Counted from the stretch's first letter, positions 14,619-21,481 are shown. The stretch is DNA of 21,481 nt from CAZNRY01 sp964575675 (GCA_964575675.1 CAZNRY010000054.1:1-21481); one strand, 5' to 3'. The notes: generated from the sequence alone by a model not told the origin. Translations and numbers: made by a program.

Positions 14619-16949
14619 CTATGCACCTCCCTTGAATAGCCAGCCCCGCAGAAGGACGATCAGGGCTGGCAGGTAGAGGATTGTCATGACGGCCGACAAG
14701 GTCATCATGCTCACGATGAACGCGCCGACCGTGACGTAGGGTGTCAGTGGCGCGAACAGCATGACCGCGAACGCCGAACCGAACAGGACCGCGTTGCGAA
14801 GCACGCCCTTGCCAGGCCTTACCGCGGTCCACAGCAGGGCCTCGGTGATCGAGGATTCGTCGGGCACGCCCCTGGTGGTCCGGATCTCCGACAGCCGACT
14901 GCGGAAGCGGCTGATGAAGTGGATGGCGAAGTCCACCGCCATGCCGAGAGAAAGCGTGCTCAGGACCGAGATCGGCATGTCGAAATCCTTCCCAAGGAGA
15001 CCGATCAGGCCGTAGATCAGGAGAACCGTGAACACGAGCGGGGCGTATCCAACGATCGCCCACTTGAAGGAGCGGAAATTGAACACCAGGATGACGAACA
15101 CCGCGACCAGAGCGATCAGGAATCCCTTGAGCATGTCCCAGAGCACCTCGTCGTTCCAGACCAGGTTGAAGTACGCCGTACCGGCCGGCTTGAACACGAG
15201 TCGTGAGCCCGTTTCGGCCTGGTAAGCACCCACCGTGCGCATGACGGTCCTCATGGCCTGGGCGTCCCAGGTCTTGAGCTGGACCCAGATGTTTGCGCGG
15301 CGGAATGGATAGTCCACCACGTTGTTCAAGTCGGATGGCTTGGCTGACATCCCGAAGAGGAACAGGTACTGCCCCACCGTCTCCTTGGAATCCGGGATCG
15401 TATCGTAGACGGGATCCTCTTCATGGAGGACGTAGTTGATCCTCTTGACGTAGTCCACAACCGAGGTCGTCTTGCCGACCTCCGGAAGGTCCTCCAGACG
15501 CCGTTGCAGACCCTCGATCGTGTGCAGGGATTCAGGGGTCTTGATGAGATCATCCTCATCCGCAATCGCCACGATGTATCCGAGAGAGGTTCCACCGAGA
15601 GCCTCGTTCAGAACCCGATCCGCCGTCCGCACCTCGCTGCCCGCCTTGAACCACTCCACGATGTTGTTGTTCACATGGATCCTGGTCATGCCGGCGACCG
15701 CAAGGGCCAGCAGAGCGAGGCCGACAAGCACGCTCCTCCGCGGACTGCGGATGCCGAGGAGTGCCACGCTCGTGAGAAGACGTGAGGTCTTGCCTGATTT
15801 CATGTCCTCCCGGCGAGAAGTCCGTTCAATGGTCTCGTCCTTGACGAAGGTGAACATCGCGGGAATGAAGCTGAAGCTCAGGATCCGCAGGGAAAGCGTG
15901 CCGAAGGCCACCAGCCCGCCGAACACCCTGACCGGGATGATGTTCATGAAGAGAAGGACGGCGAAACCGGCCATCGTCGCCAGGGCCGTATAGCGCACCG
16001 GCCGTCCCACCGCCTTCATCGTCTCCAGGATGGCGGTCTTCTTGTCCTGCTTCTCGCGGAAGCGGAAGTAGAACTCGTTGAAGATGTGGATGCTGTCGGT
16101 GGCGATCGCCATCAGGAAGACCGGAGCCATCGAGCTCATGATGTGGATCGGGAATCCAAGTGCGATCAAGAGGCCCATGCTACAGATGATGGCGATCATC
16201 GCATCCATCATGAGAGCGATGGAGAGGAAGAGATCGCCGAACATGATGTAGCGGGCGGCGAACATCAAGAGCATGGCGATCGGAGCAAAGATCGCCATCA
16301 GCTTGAACATCTCCGAGCCGAAGGTGTCCCGTGCCACGGGATCGCCGGCGACGTAGTAGCGCTCTCCGCCCCCCTCATTCCGCACTATCTTCCTGATCCG
16401 GTCCGCGACGGCCTTCCCGTTGACGCCTTTCTCCAGCGGAACATAAATGACGGTGGCCTTCCCGTCCGCGGAGATGATGCGGTTCAGGAACAGGGGATTG
16501 CCGAAGAGAGCCGCTCTCAGATCGTGGAGCTCCTGATCCGTCTGCGGCACCTCGGGCATGAAGGGACCGACCTTGAGCGTGCCGTCTTCCATGCTCATGT
16601 CGTCGATCGTGGTCAAACTCGAGACATCCCTGGCGGCAACGCCTTTGATTGTGAGGATCTCCCCTGTGATCCGGTCGATTCTCGCAAGCGTCTCGCGGTT
16701 GAGAACGCCGTCATCGCTGACGACTCCAAGGGCGATCATGTCCTCGTAAAGGTCGAAGGTCTTCTCGACCTCGCTGTTCCAGACCCGTACGTCCGAGGTC
16801 TCGGGAAGCATGTTCTTCGGGTTGGTGTCCGTCCTCGCCTTCGGGAACTGAGTCAGTGCGACCGCGCTGAGGAGCACGGTCAACAGGACGACCCAGCGAG
16901 GATGTTGCACGGAGAATTCAACCAGCGAGAATCCCGGTCTTTTGCTCAT
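14619..16949 (-). CDS. RND-superfamily (MMPL-type) permease
   Basis: A 776-residue inner-membrane permease with the duplicated RND plan: one N-terminal helix, a periplasmic loop (about 36-212), a bundle of five helices (215-368), then helix 403-422, a second loop (about 423-604) and a second bundle (607-768). The paired motifs ATDSIHIFNEF (Asp285, His288) and AVDFAIHFISRFRS (Asp673, His677), in the fourth helix of each half, carry the acidic residues expected for proton coupling. Size and motifs fit MMPL-like permeases rather than AcrB-type drug pumps, which are over 1000 residues. No membrane-fusion protein is nearby; the LolA-like protein probably takes the periplasmic role. Substrate is unknown, but lipids or lipid-linked molecules are typical for this clade. 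The RBS for the ATG at 16949 is weak and distant (AGGGGGAAA). Confidence 0.9.
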   Translation of the reverse strand: MSKRPGFSLVEFSVQHPRWVVLLTVLLSAVALTQFPKARTDTNPKNMLPETSDVRVWNSEVEKTFDLYEDMIALGVVSDDGVLNRETLARIDRITGEILTIKGVAARDVSSLTTIDDMSMEDGTLKVGPFMPEVPQTDQELHDLRAALFGNPLFLNRIISADGKATVIYVPLEKGVNGKAVADRIRKIVRNEGGGERYYVAGDPVARDTFGSEMFKLMAIFAPIAMLLMFAARYIMFGDLFLSIALMMDAMIAIICSMGLLIALGFPIHIMSSMAPVFLMAIATDSIHIFNEFYFRFREKQDKKTAILETMKAVGRPVRYTALATMAGFAVLLFMNIIPVRVFGGLVAFGTLSLRILSFSFIPAMFTFVKDETIERTSRREDMKSGKTSRLLTSVALLGIRSPRRSVLVGLALLALAVAGMTRIHVNNNIVEWFKAGSEVRTADRVLNEALGGTSLGYIVAIADEDDLIKTPESLHTIEGLQRRLEDLPEVGKTTSVVDYVKRINYVLHEEDPVYDTIPDSKETVGQYLFLFGMSAKPSDLNNVVDYPFRRANIWVQLKTWDAQAMRTVMRTVGAYQAETGSRLVFKPAGTAYFNLVWNDEVLWDMLKGFLIALVAVFVILVFNFRSFKWAIVGYAPLVFTVLLIYGLIGLLGKDFDMPISVLSTLSLGMAVDFAIHFISRFRSRLSEIRTTRGVPDESSITEALLWTAVRPGKGVLRNAVLFGSAFAVMLFAPLTPYVTVGAFIVSMMTLSAVMTILYLPALIVLLRGWLFKGGA

Positions 16950-16999
16950 GGCTAGCTGTTTCCCCCTGGAGCCGACGCCTCGACTCGTGAATTCCTCTG

Positions 17000-17028
17000 C
17001 AGACTCTGCTCACAGGCGGAGTCGTCTG
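17000..17028. repeat. Hairpin between the CxxCH gene and the RND gene
   Basis: GACTCTGC (17002-17009) and GCGGAGTC (17016-17023) form a 7-of-8 stem with a 6-nt loop. An alternative outer pairing is CAGAC (17000-17004) with GTCTG (17024-17028). It lies in the 157-nt gap of the operon and has no following T-run on the minus strand, so it could be an mRNA processing or stability element rather than a terminator. Confidence 0.4.
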
Positions 17029-17106
17029 AGATGAAACGAGGCGCGCCCAGGTGCACCGACCTATGCCTGGCGAACTCCGCGGCATGTCGCTTCGATCTGG
17101 CGCGCA

Positions 17107-17733
17107 CTACCTGTCCACGACCTTGAGAATGAGCTTCCGGGCGACGAAGTTGGCTCGAAGCCAGTTGTCCGGGTTGCCCTTGCCGGGTCCCCCGGACGTG
17201 AGCATGATCTGAAGCTCGAGTTCGGCGTCCCGGGCCGCGTCCCCTGGGCGCACTGTCATCGGAAGCGCGGTCACCGCGGCACCTGGGTACTCTGCGACGG
17301 CGTCGCCCAAGATCCGGCAGGCCATCGGGAGGTTCACGTCCCAGCCGGGCGCGAACTTCGACAGCGCCTTCGTTTCAATCTGGGGTGGGTCGACGTAGAG
17401 CCAGGCGTTGCGAATCGGCGGCGGAATCGTGTCCCCCTGCGCCCGTCCGATTACCGTCAGGACCGTGGCGGTCTTGCCGCGCTCCACTTGAAGGAGGAAA
17501 CGGCCGTCGGGCTGCCGGAGCGAGCGCCGGGTCGTTCCATCGAGGATGTCCACGATCGTGCCAGCTTCGTCCTGCCAGGGACCATTGCTGGCGTGACAGC
17601 TCGTGCAAGAGCGGCTGCTCCCGAGAATGCCGACGGCCGGCGGGTAGGCGAGGGCGTTCCTTGGAAACAGACCGAAAACGGCAAGAAACAGGGCGAGACT
17701 TGTGGCCGCGCGGGCCATCGAGTTTCTCATCAT
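17107..17733 (-). CDS. Exported single-CxxCH (c-type heme) protein of unknown family
   Basis: A 208-residue protein with a signal peptide (hydrophobic core AATSLALFLAVFGLFPRNALA) and one c-type heme motif CTSCH (Cys43, Cys46, His47) very near the mature N-terminus. The remaining roughly 160 residues do not look like a standard class I cytochrome c; they are rich in beta-type stretches (RFLLQVERGKTATVLTVIG, LELQIMLTS). Candidate axial methionines lie in LPMACR and ALPMTVRP. Start: AGGAG at 17744-17748 is 10 nt before the ATG at 17733 but only 1 nt before the ATG at 17742; the GTG at 17751 precedes it. The gene begins 14 nt after the ArsR-rhodanese stop, so it is the second gene of the unit. 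A periplasmic electron carrier or heme sensor for sulfide oxidation is plausible but unproven. Confidence 0.72.
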   Translation of the reverse strand: MMRNSMARAATSLALFLAVFGLFPRNALAYPPAVGILGSSRSCTSCHASNGPWQDEAGTIVDILDGTTRRSLRQPDGRFLLQVERGKTATVLTVIGRAQGDTIPPPIRNAWLYVDPPQIETKALSKFAPGWDVNLPMACRILGDAVAEYPGAAVTALPMTVRPGDAARDAELELQIMLTSGGPGKGNPDNWLRANFVARKLILKVVDR

Positions 17734-17747
17734 GTCAGTCATTCTCC

Positions 17748-18473
17748 TCACTTCGCGCCTAAGCGCGCATTGGAGACACCTCTTCGCCTCCGGGAGCGTC
17801 CCGGCCCGGTGACCTCGACGGGGAGGCCTCGCGCTCGCCAGTCCGGTACACCCTCCTCGAGGCGAACGGCCCTGAACCCCTTGCGCCGAAGAAGGTCTAC
17901 CGCTTCCACCGCCATGACGCAGTACGGTCCGCGGCAGTAGGCCACGATCTCACGCCCACGTGCGAGTTCCCCGAATCTCCGTTTGAGCTCAGGAAGCGGC
18001 AAGGAGAGCGCGCCGGGTATGTGGCCCGCCTCGTATTCTTCATTGGGCCGCACGTCAAGGATGGTCACCTCGCCCCTGCGAACCCGTGTGACAAGTGCCT
18101 CGAGATCCACGGGCTCGAGCACGCCCCGTTCCTCGAGATACTGCCGCGTGACCGCCTGAATCTCCTGAAGACGCGATTCGGCGAGCCGCCGGAGCGACCG
18201 GTAGAAGGTGCAGACCTCCTCGTCCGCGAGGCGGTAGACGACGTGCGTCCCGCTTCTCTCACCCTCGACGAGCCTCGCCTGGCGGAGAGCCTGAAGGTGG
18301 TGGGAAGTGTTCGCGACCGACTGCCCGACCTCTCCGGCGATCGTCTCAACCGTGCGGGGACTTTGGCAGAGGAGGTCGAGGATCTCGAGCCGCGGACCGC
18401 TCGCAAGCGACCTTCCGATGCGTGCGAGCTGGTCGTAGATGCCGCGTTTCCAAGCACGAGCTGGGGTCTTCAT
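17748..18473 (-). CDS. ArsR/SmtB-type regulator fused to a rhodanese domain
   Basis: A 241-residue fusion. Residues about 10-105 form an ArsR winged helix (ASGPRLEILDLLCQSPRTVE, recognition helix SVANTSHHLQALRQARLVE, wing GERSGTHVVYRLAD). Residues about 122-222 are a rhodanese domain (VTILDVRPNEEYEAGHIPGA) with active-site loop YCRGPYC; Cys180 is the expected persulfide-carrying residue. Other cysteines are Cys36 at the end of an early helix and Cys88 in the C-terminal dimer helix; a pair in roughly such places senses persulfides in SqrR/BigR-type ArsR proteins, though the spacing here (52) differs. The metal-binding ELCVCDL motif is absent. So sulfane-sulfur sensing is the best guess. Start: ATG at 18473 with GAGGA 9 nt upstream; an in-frame ATG at 18497 lies in the operator without an RBS. 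It is the first gene of the seven-gene unit and likely autoregulated. Confidence 0.9.
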   Translation of the reverse strand: MKTPARAWKRGIYDQLARIGRSLASGPRLEILDLLCQSPRTVETIAGEVGQSVANTSHHLQALRQARLVEGERSGTHVVYRLADEEVCTFYRSLRRLAESRLQEIQAVTRQYLEERGVLEPVDLEALVTRVRRGEVTILDVRPNEEYEAGHIPGALSLPLPELKRRFGELARGREIVAYCRGPYCVMAVEAVDLLRRKGFRAVRLEEGVPDWRARGLPVEVTGPGRSRRRRGVSNARLGAK

Positions 18474-18497
18474 ATATTCAAGTCCTCGTTTGAACAT
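18474..18497 (-). promoter_or_regulatory. Operator-like inverted repeat of the ArsR-rhodanese operon
   Basis: ATATTCAA (18474-18481) and TTGAACAT (18490-18497) form an imperfect dyad (7 of 8 positions) with an 8-nt spacer. It abuts the ATG at 18473, covers the RBS and overlaps the last two bases of the -10 box. This size and position fit an ArsR-family operator, so binding would block both polymerase and ribosome access. Confidence 0.65.
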
Positions 18498-18524
18498 TGT
18501 AATGCGAAAGCCGGCGAGGCGCAA
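18496..18524 (-). promoter_or_regulatory. Predicted sigma70-type promoter of the sulfur/RND operon
   Basis: On the minus strand TTGCGC (18524-18519), a 17-nt spacer and TACAAT (18501-18496) form a good promoter. The -10 box matches 5 of 6 bases and touches the operator-like dyad. The leader to the ATG at 18473 would be only about 15-20 nt. The remaining upstream sequence to 18772 holds no gene I can support. Confidence 0.6.
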
Positions 18525-18772
18525 CACCTGTTTTGCTGCTGTTTTTCTGGTCCCGCCCTGCGGGACGGTGTGGCCGTTCAACATCGATCAGTGAGTGGTT
18601 CCTCGGTGTTTGCCTCTGCTCGAAACGCAGCCGACATCAGGGCAGACCAGCCGGGGATGCCAGCGTGAGGGGGGAGGTAGCCAGAAGGTTCGTCAGCAGA
18701 GTGCGCCAGCCGGGGCGATGAACTTCCTTACGAGCCCGGTGATGCACGGGGTCGCCCGCGGCGATTCCGCCG

Positions 18773-21139
18773 CTACCGGATGAGCGTGAGGCGCAACGCC
18801 CTCTCCCCCTCTGCGGTCCGAACGCGCACCCAGTACGAGCCGCAGGGCATCGCATGGCCGCGATCGTCTCGACCGTCCCAGAGGATTGCGACCCGGCCGG
18901 CGGGCACGTCCACGTCTTCGAGGCGACGGACCATGCGTCCCTCCGCATCCACGACCACCGCGCGCACGGACGTCGGTCCGACGAGGTCCAGCCAGATTTG
19001 GACCGACCCGGCCGAAGGGTTCGGGACCGCCACCAGGCGCAGTCGGCGTGACCGCGGAGGATCGCCTTCGGGCACGTCTGTCGCCGCACAGGGGCCCAGG
19101 GCGACCTGCAGGCCGCGACCAGAAACCGCCTGGTACAGCCTGCCGCCGGCGATGGTGAGCGAGAGCACGTTCTGCTCCGCGCGGAAGGCGCCGCGGCGCA
19201 CCGGCGATGAGGGCTGGCTGACGTCGACCACGCGCACGCACCCTTGTCCGAGGGCGAGACCTCCGACGAAAACGAGGTCCCCATCGGCCTCGATGGACGA
19301 GCCCTGTTCATCCACAGTCCACTCGGTGCCGAGAAGGCTCGGCGCCGAAGGCAGGGCGACATCGATCACCCGAAGGGTGCCGTCAGCCTTGACGACGAAG
19401 GCCAGGCTTCCCGATTTCGCGACGCCGACCGAAGTCCCGCCGAGCGCCAGGCTCCCCACGAGGATCGGAACGGTGGGGTTCGAGACGTCGGCGATGCTGA
19501 GCCCGCTCCCGCCGCAGGCAAGGTAGGCGTAGGATCCTTCCACCACAAGATCCCGCGCGTCGGGCAACGCCAGGGATCCGATGACGGTCGGGTTCGCCGG
19601 ATCGATGACCGAGACGACCGCAAGACCGCCCGCCGAATCAGCGACGAAGAGGTGGTTTCCCTGCAACACCACACGGCGGGCGCTGCCCGGAGTGTCCGCC
19701 TGACCGAGCAGGACGGGGGACGACGGATCGGCTAGTCCGTACGTGGCGACTCCCGCCGCCTCGCAGGCGACGCAGAGCAGGCCCTCCCTGGCGGCGACGC
19801 CCCGGGCTGGACCCGGAGCGGCGACTTCTGAAACGAGCACCGGATCTCCAGGGCCAGCAACATCGAAGGTCGCGAGGCCGCCGTCCCGATCGGCTACATA
19901 GGCCCGCTCGCCGAAGACCGCGACATCGTTGGCCTCGCCGGGCGTCTCCGCGCCGGATAGTTGCGGATAGGCGTAGCGGACGTCGATGGCACTCAATTGC
20001 TGCTGAGCATAGTCCGCGAGCCAGAGCCGCCCGTCATCGAGCGCAAGGCCGGAGGCCCAGCCGATCGGCCCGTCGGCCAGGATGGCGGGAAGCGTCGGAT
20101 CGGAGACGTCGGCGACCTGATAGGAGGGGTAACGTTCCGGCCAGAAGTAGATCGTGTATTCCGCCAGGTATGCCCGTCCCTCCGCGACCGCCACGTCCTG
20201 CACCCGCTGCCCGGTAGCCATGTGGCTGAGCCTCGCCGGCGCGGACGGGTTCGAGACGTCGACGATCTCGAGGGTCGCGAAGACGAAGGGCGGCGCACCC
20301 TCCTCACCGATGTAGGCGCGACCGTCCGCGATCGAAATGGTCTTGGCGAGGTCGTAGGTCCAGTACTGGGCGATCCTCTGCGGGGAGGCCGGATCGGAGA
20401 TGTCGGCGACCTGCAGTCCGTAGGGGTATTCGTCCGCAACGAACGCGAAGTTGCCGTCGACGTCGACATCGAGGGCCCGTCCCGGCGTGTCGAGGAAACC
20501 GACCACGACCGGATGTGCGGGATCAACGGCGGAGACCATGTAGAGCCCCTGGTCGATCGTGACGACCGCGGCGTACAACCCGGCGGAGGCGACCGCCATC
20601 TCCGTGCCCGGCACATCGACGGTACCCAGCAGCGTGGGCGCCTCAGGGTCGTGGATGTCGACCACATGGAAGAACGACCTGCGGTCGGCAAGGTATGCGT
20701 AGTCGCCCGACAGGGCGAGGTCCGCGATATCGCTGTTGGGATCCAACGATGCGACCAGCTGCGGCGCCGAGGGATCGGAAATATCCACTACAAGGAATCC
20801 CGCCTCTCCGCCGGCCACGTATGCGTAGGGCGGCCGAAGCACGACCTTCTCCGGGGAGCTGCCGAGCGCGACATCCGCGAGGGGCTCGAGATAAACGTGA
20901 TAGTCCAGGCAATCAGCGCAAGCGCCGGTCGGTGAAAAGACGACCGCAAGGCACGCGGTCACAAGAACTGGGAAAAGGGCGACAAGCGGCGGTGCGGTGC
21001 ACGCGGATGTGGTGAAGGCCCGAAACGCGACCTGGGGCGCAAGACGGCGCGCGGCGTGACGGAGGCGGCGGCCCGGTTCGGCGGTCAAACGACCGACGAG
21101 CGCTCGAAAGGGCCCGGGACGACAAACACCCTGGTGCAT
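18773..21139 (-). CDS. Secreted LVIVD-repeat beta-propeller protein with FlgD-like Ig C-terminus
   Basis: A 788-residue protein. A long basic n-region (about 48 residues) precedes a hydrophobic segment (PPLVALFPVLVTACLAVVFS), so export is likely though atypical. Then come about 13 repeats of 40-50 residues with the LVIVD pattern, such as FLVVDISDPSAPQLVAS and IVDVSNPSAPARLSH, which build beta-propeller blades. The last about 80 residues (VAVPNPSAGSVQIWLDL, ILWDGRDDRGHAMPCGSYWV) match a FlgD Ig-like domain, a common C-terminus of secreted proteins in FCB-group bacteria. Start: the ATG at 21139 has AAAGGA with 7-nt spacing; the frame stays open to 21268, but a promoter at 21168-21197 makes longer forms unlikely. 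No enzymatic motif is seen; adhesion or surface scaffolding is inferred. It stands alone, upstream of and co-oriented with the sulfur operon. Confidence 0.85.
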   Translation of the reverse strand: MHQGVCRPGPFRALVGRLTAEPGRRLRHAARRLAPQVAFRAFTTSACTAPPLVALFPVLVTACLAVVFSPTGACADCLDYHVYLEPLADVALGSSPEKVVLRPPYAYVAGGEAGFLVVDISDPSAPQLVASLDPNSDIADLALSGDYAYLADRRSFFHVVDIHDPEAPTLLGTVDVPGTEMAVASAGLYAAVVTIDQGLYMVSAVDPAHPVVVGFLDTPGRALDVDVDGNFAFVADEYPYGLQVADISDPASPQRIAQYWTYDLAKTISIADGRAYIGEEGAPPFVFATLEIVDVSNPSAPARLSHMATGQRVQDVAVAEGRAYLAEYTIYFWPERYPSYQVADVSDPTLPAILADGPIGWASGLALDDGRLWLADYAQQQLSAIDVRYAYPQLSGAETPGEANDVAVFGERAYVADRDGGLATFDVAGPGDPVLVSEVAAPGPARGVAAREGLLCVACEAAGVATYGLADPSSPVLLGQADTPGSARRVVLQGNHLFVADSAGGLAVVSVIDPANPTVIGSLALPDARDLVVEGSYAYLACGGSGLSIADVSNPTVPILVGSLALGGTSVGVAKSGSLAFVVKADGTLRVIDVALPSAPSLLGTEWTVDEQGSSIEADGDLVFVGGLALGQGCVRVVDVSQPSSPVRRGAFRAEQNVLSLTIAGGRLYQAVSGRGLQVALGPCAATDVPEGDPPRSRRLRLVAVPNPSAGSVQIWLDLVGPTSVRAVVVDAEGRMVRRLEDVDVPAGRVAILWDGRDDRGHAMPCGSYWVRVRTAEGERALRLTLIR

Positions 21140-21167
21140 GGTTGGTTCCTTTGGAGACGCCAATCCG

Positions 21168-21197
21168 ATTATACAGTGAGCCGGAGACGGGCGGCAA
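21168..21197 (-). promoter_or_regulatory. Predicted promoter of the beta-propeller gene
   Basis: On the minus strand TTGCCG (21197-21192), an 18-nt spacer and a perfect TATAAT (21173-21168). The transcript would start near 21161, about 22 nt before the ATG at 21139. It supports that start. Confidence 0.6.
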
Positions 21198-21316
21198 ACG
21201 CTTTCACCGTTGGGCAAGGAGAGTGCGTCTTTCCGCGCAGCAGAATCCGACGCGATAGTGTCGTTCATGATGGCGCGGCTGTTAAAGCAGCACCGTCGGG
21301 CGAGGCTTGAAGAACT

Positions 21317-21481
21317 TGGGTGCGGCGGGAATCGAACCCGATTGCGGCGGAAAACCTAACCGGGCGACGCTGCGCGACTTCGGGCGCATCGGGTTGCAGA
21401 TCCATTGGTCGCCACCTTCGCTCTCCGCTCCAGTCCCCCGGAGTCCTCCGGACTCCCCCCGGTTCCCGGTGGTATCCCGGG
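21317..21481 (-). ncRNA. T-arm-like 3' end of a possible structured RNA (tmRNA-like or tRNA-derived), running off the window
   Basis: The minus strand reads TCGGG-TTCGATT-CCCGC (21341-21325), a tRNA-type T-arm with an invariant TTCGA loop and four of five stem pairs, followed by CGCACCC (21324-21318) as an acceptor 3' strand and A at 21317 as discriminator. No matching 5' acceptor (GGGTGCG) lies within tRNA distance, so a complete tRNA is not present. Upstream is a strong hairpin (21440-21446 with 21450-21456) and other GC-rich structure. The 3' portion of a tmRNA or a tRNA remnant would explain this, but the conserved tmRNA sequence just before the T-arm is not clearly visible. Low confidence. 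Confidence 0.25.

Noticed and set aside
16086..16955. Open frame opposite the RND permease gene
   Set aside because: The His/Asp/Glu-rich translation is the shadow of membrane-protein codons; no RBS or family features. The same applies to antisense frames at 2101-3216, 13910-14635 and 19961-20935.
18413..18497. Longer start for the ArsR-rhodanese protein at 18497 or further upstream
   Set aside because: These starts lie in the operator or promoter and have no RBS; the ATG at 18473 has GAGGA and fits ArsR family length.
18758..18773. Hairpin GCGGCG-ATTC-CGCCGC at the end of the beta-propeller gene as a terminator
   Set aside because: There is no T-run after it on the minus strand, and it overlaps the stop codon.
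21317..21416. Complete tRNA, including a tRNA-Sec or a tRNA-Cys read from CTGCAA
   Set aside because: The anticodon stem does not pair and no 5' acceptor strand matching CGCACCC is present within 100 nt.

Overview
The window is GC-rich (well above 60% by eye), densely coded and bacterial, from a diderm. The evidence for two membranes is several outer-membrane beta-barrels, a TonB-type protein, a LolA-like periplasmic protein and a putative lipoprotein. A beta-propeller protein ending in a FlgD-like Ig domain, a DUF6029-like barrel beside an Omp28-like thioredoxin-fold protein, and a PEP-CTERM protein together suggest an uncultured FCB-group lineage such as Candidatus Eisenbacteria. No rRNA or other firm taxonomic marker is present, so this is inference. 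I see no insertion sequence, integrase, phage gene or CRISPR array.

Layout. (1) 1-1750 (+): the 3' part of a TMTC-like membrane glycosyltransferase with TPRs, cut by the window start. It overlaps by 4 nt a convergent pair, a TonB-family protein coupled to murJ (4100-1747, -). (2) 4502-7879 (+): a compact three-gene envelope thiol-redox operon made of a TlpA-like thioredoxin, a DUF6029-like outer-membrane barrel carrying a C-terminal CxxxxC pair, and a PEGA plus Omp28-like thioredoxin-fold protein with a CPYC site. (3) 9098-7899 (-): a fold-type I aminotransferase. (4) 9480-10391 (+): a stand-alone PEP-CTERM gene with its own promoter and intrinsic terminator, followed by an ArsC/Spx-like gene that has lost its cysteine. 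(5) 18524-10901 (-): seven same-strand genes that look like one sulfur-responsive unit. In transcription order they are an ArsR-rhodanese fusion regulator, a CxxCH heme protein, an RND/MMPL permease, a LolA-like (TP0789-type) periplasmic protein, a DUF1302-like barrel, a sulfide:quinone oxidoreductase-like flavoprotein and a DsrE-family protein. A good sigma70-type promoter precedes the regulator, and its -10 box overlaps an inverted repeat, as expected for ArsR control. (6) 21139-18773 (-): a secreted LVIVD-repeat beta-propeller. (7) The last about 165 nt contain a tRNA T-arm-like element on the minus strand that may be the 3' part of a structured RNA running off the window.

The main point of interest is block 5. 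Sulfane-sulfur sensing and sulfide oxidation genes are interleaved with a complete inner membrane-periplasm-outer membrane transport set (RND, LolA-like, barrel). This suggests a transenvelope pathway controlled by, or acting on, reactive sulfur or a sulfur-modified lipid. That function is inference. Gene order, strand, tight spacing and the operator-like dyad are read directly from the sequence.
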